Assembly: GCA_002803225.1 (NCBI GenBank)
Contig: NXFV01000551.1
Span: 1 to 13,918, forward strand
Direction: 5' to 3'
DNA: 13,918 nucleotides
Origin: Gamarada debralockiae
Lineage: Eukaryota; Ascomycota; Leotiomycetes; Helotiales; Hyphodiscaceae
The notes below the pieces were generated by a model. It was not told where the DNA came from. It ran no database searches and saw only the letters and a program-made list of their open reading frames with translations. The position numbers and the translations under genes are program-made. How positions within the stretch are numbered: position 1 is the first letter of the stretch; each line of letters starts with the position of its first letter. This document shows positions 1-9,308 of the stretch, one piece after another.

Positions 1-32
1 TTCTTTTTATATATAATAATATTATCTTCTAT

Positions 33-365
33 ACTAAAGACTAGCTTATTACTTATATCCTTAGTATAGAAGATATTAATAAACGATTTATTTATCTTAC
101 TAATATATTAAATACTCTTTATATTATAAAAACTAAGATAAATAATTCGATTCTTTTCTAGTCTATAATACTTAAGGATATAGAAGATTTTAGATATAGT
201 ACTAAAGATATAAACTTTCTTTAAGGATATAAAGTATATAGTATAGTTTATAAAAAAGCTATAGTAATTACAAAAAATTAAGTTAAAAAATTAAGACTTA
301 AGAATATTCTAGTTATAGCTCTTTAGAAGAATATAATAAAATATAATTAGCTATTAAAAATCTTT
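33..365 (+). pseudogene. Ghost reading frame at left edge, unrecognised
   Basis: Read in the frame starting at base 33, this stretch gives a coherent, lysine- and isoleucine-rich translation with only a few TAA/TAG stops, for example at the codons after 'NFL' and 'IAL'. The following long ghost frame is in a different phase, so this may be the end of a separate ORF, an upstream exon, or the same ORF before a frameshift. The amino-acid content is distorted by C-to-T and G-to-A change and I recognise no domain. It is probably part of the same dead element as 361-2856. Confidence 0.35.
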
Positions 366-2856
366 TTTTAATAATTTCTGACTTTATATTAAGAATAATC
401 GCTTTATTAATAATATAGCTTAAATCTTTAAGGCCTAGTCTACTTATAAAAGTATTTTATTCTTAAATAATAAGATATTAATTTGTCTTTAATTTAAGTA
501 AAATAGATTAACTACTTTAAATAACTTAAATAGACTATATTATAAGGATATTAAGAATATTAAAAGTAAAGCTAAGTTAATAAAGAAATCTATATTAGTT
601 AACTATAAATAGTACTATATTAATAAACTTTGACTATATAATATAATATTTAGTAAGTATAAGCTTTTAGTTAAGGGAAACTATACTAAAGAAGCTTTTC
701 CTTTATTTTTAGATAAGTAAGCCCTTAAGTCTATTATTAATATTCTTTCTTTTATTTAGTCTACTATATTACTATAAGATACTAGTAACTAAGCTACTAA
801 TTCTTTTGTCTTATTAAGTATAAAGAGTTTTAATACTATAATTAATACTATTAATACAAAAGATATTAGCTTTAGAGAAGAGTATATAAAAAATAAAGAC
901 CTTATTTTAGGTAATATTCTTTATTTAATAATTATAAAGGGATTAAATATATATTCTACTCCTACTACTATTTCTAGTACTTTTATACTAAAGCTTTCTA
1001 TCTTAAAGACTCTTAACTCTAAAACCCCTATTCTTATAACTTTTACTTTTAAGTATAAAGCTAGAGGCCTTAATTATAAGAGCTAAATATTAGATACTTC
1101 TTATACTTTTACTTATTAATATATTACTAAGACTAAGACTATTTTAACTAAGATAATTATAAAGACTTAAATTATCTTTATCTTTAATATTAAGAATTAT
1201 AACTATATCTTAAGTAATAAATAAAAGTATAAAGTAGAATTTAATCTTCTTAAGATCAAGGATAATAACCTTCTCTTTTTAGTTATATATAAACTTTTCT
1301 AGCCTATTATAGATCTTAATAATACTCTAAAAGTAATTATTTGCCTTAATTATATTAGCTAACTTATAAGATTTCTTAACTTTACTAATATTAAAGACCT
1401 TATCTTAAATAAGCTACTCTTCTAAATCTAAATAATTTAAAAGTACTAAAGTAATTCTATTTAAGATACTTAAGTTTAACTATTTATTAAATATTACTTT
1501 AAATCAACTAAAGAAATTAAGTAATACTATAAATATTATACTATTAGTATCTCTTAATTTATTCTTAAATAAAAAGCCTTATAAATAATTAAATTAAACC
1601 CTAAGTTTAAATAGCCTAAAATCAAGAATATTAATTTATATAAGGAAACCTTTAGAGTTATATAAAAGCTTTTTTACTAGGCTATTAGAGGAACTAGTGA
1701 ATTAAGTAATATTAAGGCTTTTATTAAGAATATTAATAAAGAAATCAAAATACTCTTTTATTACTATTAAAATTCGAATTAGAAATATAATAGTATCTTT
1801 TATAATACTTATTACTCTTTAATTAGATAGTTGATTTATTAAGATCTTAAACTTTATATTACTTATATTTACTTTTATAAAGATTATAAGACTAACTTTA
1901 TAGTATACTCTATAGTCTCTTGATTTTATAAAAAACCCTTTTCTTTATATACTAGAAAAATAATTAATTTTACTTAGTTTAATAATAGTAATAATAAGAC
2001 TTTTACTCTTTATAATAAGATTATTATTTATAATAAAGTATAACCTATTAAATTCCTTACTTTTAGCTTAGCTATAGTTTAAAACTAGTTTAATAAAGTT
2101 AATCTTTAGGATATAAGAACCTTTAATTTAATTAATAATAAAGCTATTAAACTTTTTAATACTTTAGTTTAATCTTAGAACTTAGTCTAGAAAACTATAA
2201 TAAATATTAAAAAGAAAGATATTATCTTTTTTTTATCTACTATCCTTACTTAAAATCTCTTTATAATTAATAATACTTATTATATCTTATTTTTAATTAG
2301 ATTTATTAAGATTAAAGATAATAGAACTCTTAAAAATAAAGTATTTATAATAAATATTATTTAATATTATAAGGATTTATTAATTCTAGAGAAGCCTTAA
2401 TATAATAGTTAACTTGATATTACTATTTTTAAAGCCTATATTATCTTAAAAGAATATAAACCTCTTTTTAATTTTTTAGTTAGCTAATATAAGTATAGTA
2501 ACTCTCTTATTATACTAAAATGTAATAAATAGCTTAGTAATATAAAATAAGATAATAATATTATAGTTATTAATCTATAGCAAATTAATACTATTAAATA
2601 CTATAATAAAGCCTTTAGTTACTTATAGGAACTTAAAGAGTACTTTTATAATAATACTTCTTACTTTAAAAACAAAGGAAATCTTTTTGGATTTATCTTT
2701 AACCTAAAGATTATTAGTAATAATAAGGAAGATAATAATAAGCTCTTTAATTTATCTCTAACTCCTACTAGTAAAGATAAGGGAAAAGCTCTTATTATTA
2801 TAACTAAGACTTTTTTTAATAATAAACTTAATAATTTTAAGGCTGTTTTTTTTTAA
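361..2856 (+). pseudogene. Long RIP-killed ORF of a repeat element, family not recognised
   Basis: The frame with codons starting at positions congruent to 1 modulo 3 can be followed from about 361 to a TAA at 2854-2856, about 830 codons, without any apparent insertion or deletion. It is interrupted by dozens of TAA and TAG codons and very few TGA, as expected when CAA and CAG (and some TGG) codons mutate by C-to-T and G-to-A change. The translation is enriched in I, N, K, Y and L, the usual result of RIP on a normal protein. The last part ends in a more polar, lysine-rich tail (around 'TSKDKGKA'). I looked for reverse transcriptase, integrase, DDE, helicase and tyrosine-recombinase hallmarks and saw none I trust. 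A transposon-encoded protein is the likely source, by inference from the RIP and the length. Confidence 0.5.
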
Positions 2857-3290
2857 GGCTTTTAAAGATATCCTTTAAGACTATAAGTCGGAAAACGATA
2901 GTTTGGACAAGGGTATTAGAATTTAATAATATAAGAGCCTTTTATATATAGATTAGTTCTTTTCTTTTTTTTTTAATAGTATTGTTTTTATAAGTACTTA
3001 AGGGTAAGTATAAATACAAAGGGGGTCGAATATAGTAGGGAAATATATTAAGAAGGTTATTACTACCTTACTTTTTAGGTTTTTAGTAGGTCTTATAATT
3101 GTAAGAACCTCGCTTAGCTAGTTTTATTACGTATTAGCGGGAGATAAATAGCCTTTGTAGCTAGAGTAGTACTTAAATAATATCGCAATTATACATCTCG
3201 TTTTTCGTATATATTCTATAGTGCGTTCGAGCACTATGACCTTCGTTTTACGTCGTTAGTTTTCGTTTTAGTTTTATCCCTTACTAAGAG
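2857..3290. other. Non-coding transitional AT-rich DNA
   Basis: No gene is visible here. The stretch follows the end of the ghost ORF and remains CpA-poor, but keeps more CpG (several TCG and ACG trinucleotides in 3100-3290). A T-rich tract lies at about 2961-2980. The return to CpA-containing sequence begins around 3288-3300. It could be the 3' non-coding part of the degraded element, or host DNA into which RIP spread. Confidence 0.5.
3218..3237. repeat. Short perfect hairpin near block boundary
   Basis: ATAGTGC at 3218-3224 is repeated inverted as GCACTAT at 3231-3237, with a six-base spacer. It sits about 50 bp inside the left AT-rich block. It may be chance or part of an element terminus; no partner copy was found. 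Confidence 0.35.
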
Positions 3291-3404
3291 CACGTGCGAC
3301 ACACAGCGCAACCGGGAAGCGCTCATACTCGCATTTCGCCCCTCCACAATACTTACACCGTACTGTTCGGGGCTATCTTGATCGACCAGAGGTCCTCAAA
3401 ATAT

Positions 3405-4604
3405 TTATTGATCGACGGTAAGAACGCATTTCGAGCCAAATACAGCATCCTTGCGCGCATATGTCATGCAGCTCAAGACGTATGACCTGGCCTTGCTCAC
3501 ACCCAATACTCTCCAGACCATGGAAACGACTACTCTAGTGTATATATGCTCATAAAGCAGATTGTTTGCATAAATTTCCAAAACTGAGCTCTTAGACCCC
3601 CTACACAATGCAGTTCTGGACATATTGACCCCAATACGGCTCCAAATACTATACGCTATGGCTCTTATGCTGACCACCTTAGGTATCCTGCTCCAGTACC
3701 TGTTGTCTACAGGTAGGACGGAGCCTTTAGAAAGGTTGACAGAGCCTTGGGGCAGGTCTTGAACTCCAAAGCACCGGAAAAGTTCCGCGTTAAGCATTAA
3801 GTCATAGCCTTCTCGATATATACGAAATCCCGGCACTGCTGCACTCGGAGCCGCTTGATCTCTTTCAATCTCGGCCGCGTATTGTCGGTCGATATTGCAC
3901 TTCGGATGGTTGGAAGCGTGGGGGAAAGCCGCATACAACCTTTTTTCCTTCTCCAGCCATTGTTCGAGAGAGAGTTCGATAAGTTAAAGCTTCTCAATGC
4001 TCCTGAAGTCTCGCATCTCCTCCATAGAGCATGCATTGTTGGGAGAGGTCAAATATCTATGCATCCAGTATTCACTATCAAGGATGAGAAAGCGAATTGC
4101 GATCACGTCGGCCTTTGAGTCGATGAAAGGTAGAACTGGCAAGTCGCGTGCATAACGTGTGGTACTCAGTGGATCTAAAGACGATTTGCAATATAGGAAG
4201 TCGATATCAGGATTGATATAGATTGGATAAATTGAATTGGGAATGAGCGACGGGTAGCTCTTCTGGGCTGTCGCGCGTGCTTGGCGACAAACTTCAAGGA
4301 TAGGTGGTATCGTAAAAGAATATGAGAATGTATTTGTCGTCTCTTGGTGAGTGGCTCGAACGACGCGTGGTGTTGCTCGGCAAGCCTCTAAAGCGTACGT
4401 CCAGATCATGACCTGTAATTCATTTGGCAGTCTGGGAAATGGCTCGAATGTTTGGGAAGCACTCTCAACAGCTGCAACTGTATTTGTGTCGTGTTCGCGG
4501 CCAGATAAAAATGCTGGGTCGCGTGAGGCGAAAGCCGCAGCCGACGGGTTGAGGGAGAATTTCCCATATTTGACAGAGAGTACGGGAGCCAGAGGCGCGA
4601 TTAA
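3405..4604 (-). pseudogene. 2EXR-domain protein gene, broken (in-frame stop, no start)
   Basis: A single minus-strand frame is open from 4604 to 3405 except for one TAA at 3984-3986. It carries the fungal 2EXR signature: FEPFPRLPNEL followed by IWTYAL (bases about 4395-4448), then PPILEVCRQARATA, and YINPDIDFLYC (about 4188-4223). 2EXR proteins are common in filamentous ascomycetes, often in expanded families, and their function is unknown. After the stop the same frame continues plausibly (LSLEQWLEKEKR, then an Ala-rich stretch), so the stop looks like a mutation, perhaps CAA to TAA. No in-frame ATG precedes the domain; the first in-frame ATG (4407-4409) lies inside it, and an upstream ATG near 4563 is in another frame. 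The last 100 or so codons look less protein-like. An unseen intron or assembly error is the alternative to a pseudogene. Confidence 0.65.
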
Positions 4605-5624
4605 TTACGCTCAGAGCTGAAGGAGTATAGAGCTGTTAGAAACTGCTGAAATTGCTCCTCGCAAGTACTGAGCTGAATTCACACAAGGGAAACGGTTAAA
4701 TAGAATGCGCTGTGCCTTGTTGGACGTGAATTTATACAAAAAGCGGTCCAAGCTCTGCTTAAGCGAGCTAAGAATAGCTATTTTTCGCGGCAATAAACTC
4801 GATTTAATTGGCGATGAGGTGCACTAAATGTTGGAGATTGCGCAAGCGAATCCTTCCCAACAGAGGATTGAAAGTAGGAAGGTGTTGTACTTCAGAGGAG
4901 AAGGGCAAAATTTTTTTACAATTGAGTCGTTTTCCAGCCTATTTTGGACTAGCTCCATATGTACCCCCGCTGTAGACGGCTCATATCAACACCTAGAAGC
5001 ATTCGCAAGTAATGTGAGTTTGCTGCCTAATGTTCGATCAGACTTGCTAACGAATTCTTTCCATATAGATCATAGTTTAGGCTTTATCAACGACAGAGTA
5101 TTTGCTGGAGATAGCTTGTAAAATCTTCCACAATTGGATATCCAAGTAGAGATGCTTGAAGTCGATGACACATGCACAGGTGGACGGGAGGGGCTAGAGA
5201 TTGAGTGGCTTGGACTAGAGAAGATTAGTTACAGGCTGACATGCATCGCAAACCCTGAGAAAGAAGAAGAGCGAGGGGGCGATAAATGACAAAAACTTCT
5301 TGGGAAAGGCGAAGATTTTGGGAGAGAGAAATTAGGGAGCGTCCACCGAGGGGGAGGGTTTATGGGAGGATATTGAGCCACACTTGATCTGGAACCCATC
5401 TTCCTCTCCAACTTCAAGATAGATTCATCTGATGCTGTTGGGATCAAACCCAAAAAGTCTCTGTTTGCAAATCCAATTTTATTCACTTCCAGCTCATAGC
5501 CAGATAATGACATCGTTTGCTTCTAGCAAGCTATGAACGAGATCATACACACTCCCGAGATGTTCTGACCTATTCATTTCCAAGGATTTCTTCGAAACTA
5601 GCGAAATAGCCTACAAAAAGGCCT
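4605..5624. other. About 1 kb without a supportable gene
   Basis: Base composition is ordinary. Two modest open frames occur: 97 codons on + from an ATG at 4828 to 5121, and 94 codons on minus (5229-5513), whose second half is Ser/Pro-rich. Neither shows a recognisable domain, and no convincing splice sites join them to neighbours. The part just above 4604 is where a promoter or first exon of the 2EXR gene would have been; I see no clear one. Confidence 0.45.
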
Positions 5625-5627
5625 GTG

Positions 5628-5744
5628 TCCTCCACTTCAAAACCTTTTCCCTTTCCTCAACCTCGTAACAACTTCCTCAACTCCTCTTCCCTACACCACC
5701 TCATCTTCTCCTACAACCTAATACTTTGCATAACCAATATTATC
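5628..5744 (+). promoter_or_regulatory. CT-rich leader, probable 5' UTR of the following gene
   Basis: The stretch 5628-5710 is strongly pyrimidine-rich (runs of CTTCC, CCTC, TTCTCC), as is common just upstream of or within 5' UTRs of filamentous fungal genes. It ends directly at a strong intron donor, GTAAGT at 5745. It is open in one frame but has no ATG start, so a leader exon is more likely than coding sequence. Confidence 0.35.
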
Positions 5745-5792
5745 GTAAGTCATACAAGATCTTTATGCTCTCCAATACTAACACTAGCTCAG
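5745..5792 (+). other. Predicted spliceosomal intron, 48 nt
   Basis: Donor GTAAGT at 5745, branch-like ACTAAC at 5777-5782 and acceptor CTCAG ending at 5792 fit a typical short ascomycete intron. It lies between the CT-rich leader and the first segment that translates coherently. Confidence 0.6.
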
Positions 5793-5857
5793 TTTCAAAA
5801 TAGTAAAGCGCGCAGCTCCACGTCAGGCTGCCCTAGACTAGGACGACCTAAACATTA

Positions 5858-5903
5858 GTATATTTCACTTCTCCATCTGTCAAATATTACTAATATTCCC
5901 CAG
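5858..5903 (+). other. Predicted intron, 46 nt
   Basis: Donor GTATAT at 5858, branch-like ACTAAT at 5889-5894, acceptor CCCCAG ending at 5903. Removing it joins the frames of the flanking exons (phase 1) and keeps the same translation going into the TPDYDLDQAF segment. Confidence 0.6.
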
Positions 5904-6359
5904 ATGACTATTAGTCTGGCCAAGATATCTAGTATAAAGCTATCCGTCAAATCATTTTAACCCCGGATTACGATCTCGACCAAGCTTTCAAGCCAGAGAC
6001 GCGAGACTATCTGGGAAACTGGACTAACCCCCGACTAAAGGCTCATTTGAAAATGCCGTTCACAAGTCTGGCGGACGATTTGGAGATGCCTTAGAGTAGT
6101 GCCCCTCTCATTCTACTCTCTATATCTAGTAGTCAAGGATTGATTGGCAAGCAAGACTAGTGGTCTACTCATAAGAAAGTCGCTGCCTTGATGTTGTCGT
6201 ACGACCCTAATATGACTGAAGATTTATATCACAAGCGATTACCCGCCAAGTTAAACGGCCCTACTAATAAACTATATATTAGAGAGACCCTCGCGGCTAT
6301 GATAGTAACGAAATCATATGTTCAAGCGAAGACCTATAATATAGAATACAAATCCTCCT

Positions 6360-6437
6360 GTAAGTCTTAATTAGTTCACGATTATTTAAAAGTCTTATCG
6401 GCTGATCTATTTTACTCTATATAGCTTCTTTCTCTAG
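6360..6437 (+). other. Predicted intron, about 78 nt, acceptor uncertain
   Basis: The donor GTAAGT at 6360 is strong. Acceptors could be ATATAG (ends 6424) or CTCTAG (ends 6437). Neither restores the frame of the next coherent exon (TCT GCT TTG TTC ATG GAC), so a one-base change in the gene or a missed site is implied. Confidence 0.4.
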
Positions 6438-6598
6438 TCTGCTTTGTTCATGGACTTTCAACGCTTTCCTATTACTACTTTTAACGAGTTTCTTAATTTC
6501 CTTGAAGCTTGTGTAAACGATAATCCTCTAATCGTAGCATAGTTCTAGGAGAAAATCCTTGGCGCTATTATTGATATACAATGGATATATGAAGCACA

Positions 6599-6656
6599 GT
6601 AAGTAATTCTTAGCTAGCTGTCTTGTATTTGGATTCTGATGCTAATGTTTCAATAG
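6599..6656 (+). other. Predicted intron, 58 nt
   Basis: Donor GTAAGT at 6599, branch-like GCTAATG shortly before the end, acceptor CAATAG ending at 6656. Splicing completes a CAA codon and continues the same frame. Confidence 0.65.
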
Positions 6657-6897
6657 ACTACAACCCGTCTAGGCTGACTAAGACTTTAAAAGACTAATGC
6701 AGGACTTCTTCTTATTCCGTTTCTATTATATCCTAGCCTCTATGTTCCTGAACTGTGTACCGCACGATTCTTCTGAGAATTCGCAAGACAAATGGGAGGA
6801 ATGGAAAGACAAAGTGTTTGCGACTATAAAAGGTCTCCTGAACAACGCTGATCTCATTCTATATACCCCTGAACTTGATGATATCCCATGCAAGATG

Positions 6898-6975
6898 GTA
6901 TCCAGCCGATTTGGGCATAGCCATTCCTACTCCTCATTTCCAAGCCTTTCCTATCTCATCTTGGTGTCATTTCAG
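6898..6975 (+). other. Possible intron, 78 nt
   Basis: Donor GTATCC at 6898 and acceptor TTTCAG at 6975. Its length is a multiple of three and it has no in-frame stop, so it may also be read through. The pyrimidine-rich 3' part favours an intron, but this is a weak call. Confidence 0.35.
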
Positions 6976-7216
6976 GAGGTGTGAGATCAGAGAAGCCTGC
7001 GAATCGATCTTCAGCTTCTGCCCAAGTTCTTCGTTGAAAATCGCTCAAGGAAACTCCCTAAATCAACTCTAGCCAAATGGACAGCTCTGCTTCCAATTGC
7101 CCCATAACCCCAAGATTATGCTCGCGCACCTGCTGAATCCTTCGAAATATTCCTATGTAGCGAAGGTTTTGCGGTTCCTCCTTATGTTGCATGGTGCCCA
7201 TGAATACTAGTTATTC

Positions 7217-7314
7217 GTAAATTAGACTATGGGATTCATCAATTGGACGATAAATGCGAATTAGACGTCTGATCGGTCATTAGTCCATGGCACTAATATC
7301 TCTTGCTTTTTTAG
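7217..7314 (+). other. Predicted intron, 98 nt
   Basis: Donor GTAAAT at 7217, branch-like CACTAAT at about 7291-7297, and acceptor TTTTTTAG ending at 7314. It precedes the last coherent exon, but the phase does not match the preceding exon frame by one base. Confidence 0.45.
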
Positions 7315-7474
7315 GGTGTTGTTGAAGAATAAGACAAAATACATAGGAAATCAATGGAATGAAGCTATCCCAGAGTTATCACGTAAAAAGGAGGGCTACG
7401 AGTCGGGTCCGCTTGCGAAGTGACCGTTGTAAACGTGAAGGTAACAACTGGTATTCTCCTGAATTGCAATTTTA

Positions 7475-8518
7475 TTATGTTCTCGATCCCTCTGACGCCA
7501 TTGCTAAGACCTCAATGACTGCTTCAAACTCGTCTTCGGGAGTCCGGCCCATCCCACACTCCGACGCAATGCCAAAGCTATCCAGCACTTTCCTCGCTGC
7601 CTCAATCCTCTTCTGGGTACCTCCCAAGTCCCAAGGATGAGCAACGCCCAAATAAACTTTCGTCTCCCTCCTCAATTTCAGTTCTTTCAACGGTGCATAG
7701 TACGCATCGTCTGTTCTGTCCTTTGGCACCGGCATGTGAATCCAGTTGACGTTCCTTTGTGCCAGACTCGATATCACGTTTGCCATCTCGACTAGATGCC
7801 CAGCATCCTTTGGCTCCACGAAGTGCTTGTGGCCGATGTCGCCATAACAGAGATGGAAGCCCATTTCGACGCCCTCGTCCACGGAGGCGGTTAGGCGTGC
7901 GAATCGCTCTTCTATGCCTTGCTTCAGAGGAGAGAACCAAGCTTTGGAGAAAAAGGGGTGTTCGATCCCTTCGATAAGGGCAAATTCCAGAGCAGCATCC
8001 CATTGAATGGCTAAGTCCTCCCTGGGGATATTGTCTTGGATCCGTCGCAGTGTTGCCATCAGAGCTTTCTCGTACAATACCTCGACTTCTATCTGGTACT
8101 TGGGTTTTACGTGGCTAATGATGACGTTAATTGGTGTCGGCAGACAAACTTGGAAGCGGATTCCCGAAGGAATGGACCCCCGTGTACGGAGCTTGCAGAA
8201 GTCAGCGTAAGACGCTAGTGCGCAGTCATCATATTCCAGCGGATTTAGAGTTATGGGTGCAGTAGGTTCCTCTGCTTCGACGACAGGCTGACCACGGCTG
8301 CTCAAAACGTATGGGGCTTTGTCGAAGACGGCTCTTTGCCAGCGTATGAAGTAAGATCGCTTTCCAGTCTCTCCATCAGGCATGCGAAGAAGCCGGTTTG
8401 AAAAAGTCGTCGCGAGGCGTTGGAAAACTTCAGTACTGGACGAGAGTGGCAGACTTCCTACAAGATGGACTTGCAGAGGAAGCTCTTGTTGAAAGGACGA
8501 CTCGGTTGTCGTGGCCAT
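7475..8518 (-). CDS. UROD/MetE-like protein (347 aa), intact
   Basis: An intronless 347-codon gene with a good start context (AACAATGG). It resembles fungal proteins annotated as UROD/MetE-like, which share the TIM-barrel of uroporphyrinogen decarboxylase and cobalamin-independent methionine synthase. Seen in the sequence: HLVGSLPL (18-25), RMPDGETGKR (45-54), RFQVCLPTP (121-129), IQWD (171-174), FHLCYGD (221-227), HMPVPKDR (261-268) and ECGMGRT (320-326). In MetE a His-x-Cys pair and a later Cys bind the catalytic zinc; here H222-x-C224 and C321 sit in comparable order, so a zinc site and thiol chemistry are plausible by inference. I cannot place the fourth ligand. It is much shorter than full MetE (about 750 aa) and has no visible signal or membrane segment, suggesting a cytosolic enzyme. 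The substrate is unknown. It stands alone, tail-to-tail with the broken gene to its left. Confidence 0.85.
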   Translation of the reverse strand: MATTTESSFQQELPLQVHLVGSLPLSSSTEVFQRLATTFSNRLLRMPDGETGKRSYFIRWQRAVFDKAPYVLSSRGQPVVEAEEPTAPITLNPLEYDDCALASYADFCKLRTRGSIPSGIRFQVCLPTPINVIISHVKPKYQIEVEVLYEKALMATLRRIQDNIPREDLAIQWDAALEFALIEGIEHPFFSKAWFSPLKQGIEERFARLTASVDEGVEMGFHLCYGDIGHKHFVEPKDAGHLVEMANVISSLAQRNVNWIHMPVPKDRTDDAYYAPLKELKLRRETKVYLGVAHPWDLGGTQKRIEAARKVLDSFGIASECGMGRTPEDEFEAVIEVLAMASEGSRT

Positions 8519-8760
8519 TGTTAGTTCAGGATTCTCGACGTTTTCGGTGTGATGAATTGGGAGGCCAGAGAAAGAAATAGAGTATTGTACTGGTATGTTG
8601 CCGCAGAGATACAGCTTTGAATTATATTCAAGATAGGCTTATGGTGGCACAATCGTTGGCGCAGCACGTAGTGATAGACATGTATAGGCCAGTCAGAAAC
8701 CGCAGATTGAACCCGACGTAGCCTATTGAAGCAACTGGCTTGTTCATCCTCACTTCCCCT
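8519..8760. promoter_or_regulatory. Upstream region of the UROD/MetE-like gene
   Basis: This 242-bp stretch lies between the ATG at 8518 and the end of the next minus-strand open segment at 8761. It must hold the promoter and 5' UTR of the 347-aa gene. I see no distinct TATA box or known operator in it. Confidence 0.35.
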
Positions 8761-8973
8761 TTAAGGAACCTGCCAGATTGGATCGGACTGCAAAGACAAA
8801 TATCCTCCGATCCGAGGCAACGAATTGAAATTCATTTCCGTCATCCACGTACGATCATCCTCCGCATTCTTGGCAATCTCACCACATCTATACGTAAGCT
8901 GATTCAGCATCGTCGAGATCGGGATCACTGTCGCGACCGCACTAGGAGACGATTCTGAATCCTTGATCCCATA
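8761..8973 (-). CDS. Unrecognised coding-like segment (70 codons, no ATG)
   Basis: A minus-strand frame, bounded by stops at 8974-8976 and 8761-8763, gives a protein-like translation including SAVATVIPISTMLNQL, CGEIAKNAEDDRTWMTEM and GGYLSLQSDPIWQVP. It has no start of its own at the left boundary, but contains internal ATG codons. It could be the last exon of a minus-strand gene whose earlier exons lie at 9309-9595, or a decayed fragment. I do not recognise the family. An opposite-strand frame (8740-8958) is Arg-rich and looks like its shadow. Confidence 0.3.
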   Translation of the reverse strand, partial: YGIKDSESSPSAVATVIPISTMLNQLTYRCGEIAKNAEDDRTWMTEMNFNSLPRIGGYLSLQSDPIWQVP

Positions 8974-9084
8974 TCAGCTTGGTAATATATCTTGTTAAGA
9001 TTCTTCATTGTAGGACCTTTAGTATCTCGCTGGGAAGTTTCGCCCGAATCTCTCGTTACGAGTTGACACGTTTCTTCCTGCAAA

Positions 9085-9112
9085 CTCTTCCTCTTCTTCT
9101 TCTTCTTCTTCT
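9085..9112. repeat. CTT/AAG microsatellite
   Basis: A near-perfect run of CTT triplets (CTTCTTCTT...). Read on the minus strand it gives poly-Lys or poly-Glu depending on frame, which explains the Lys-rich open frame there. Confidence 0.85.
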
Positions 9113-9308
9113 GCAAGCTTGTATTTCTCCAATTTTCTCTTAATTTTTACTTCCCGAATCGATCATCAAGGATTGTTTCAGATCCTTCGGTTTGATCAGT
9201 TTTAGATTCGGGTTAGAGATGCAGGAGACTCCTTCCTTGACTGGCCTTCGAGCCGCCTGTTCGCTTTGCAGCACGACTCGATTCGTCTTCTTCTATCACA
9301 TCCTTGAT

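Larger units (their letters stand above)
1..3290. repeat. AT-rich, RIP-degraded repeat block (left)
   Basis: The stretch is extremely AT-rich. CpA and TpG dinucleotides are almost missing while TpA is very frequent. This is the known product of repeat-induced point mutation in ascomycetes, which turns C into T mainly in CpA on either strand. A + strand reading frame can still be followed through most of the block, so it is an old coding repeat rather than random AT DNA. Composition changes sharply near 3290, where CpA-containing sequence begins. No LTR pair or terminal inverted repeat was found within the window, and the block runs off the left edge. Confidence 0.8.
5793..7423 (+). pseudogene. 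Multi-exon gene of unknown family, interrupted by many in-frame stops
   Basis: Coherent protein sequence continues through exons 5793-5857, 5904-6359, about 6438-6598, 6657-6897 (or through 6975), 6976-7216 and 7315-7423, separated by canonical introns. Recognisable stretches include TPDYDLDQAFKPETR (from about 5958), HLKMPFTSLADDLEMP, LPAKLNGPTNKLYIRETLAA (about 6238-6300), FFLFRFYYILASMFLN (from about 6703), KWEEWKDKVFATIKGLL, and the ending GYESGPLAK before TGA at 7421-7423. About ten in-frame stops interrupt it, mostly TAG (after LEMP, GKQD and LIVA, for example) with some TAA and TGA. They fit C-to-T change of CAG or CAA. Exon phases do not match at 6359/6438 or 7216/7315, so small indels or a wrong splice site are likely. 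I do not recognise the family. It ends 51 bp from the stop of the opposing UROD/MetE-like gene. Confidence 0.5.

Noticed and set aside
1..3290. LTR retrotransposon
   Set aside because: I found no direct repeat pair that could be LTRs, no primer-binding site, and no reverse transcriptase or integrase motif in the readable frame.
3294..3485. 63-codon + strand ORF at the edge of the left block
   Set aside because: It has no ATG-supported context or domain and partly overlaps the 3' end of the minus-strand 2EXR frame.
5793..7423. Stop-codon reassignment (TAG read as Gln)
   Set aside because: The neighbouring intact gene and the flanking relics show ordinary stops, CAG and CAA are still used in the same exons, and TAA, TGA and phase errors also occur. 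RIP-type mutation explains it more simply.
7602..8580. Several open frames on both strands inside the UROD/MetE-like gene
   Set aside because: They are shadows of the 347-aa coding sequence; none has a domain or a plausible start context.
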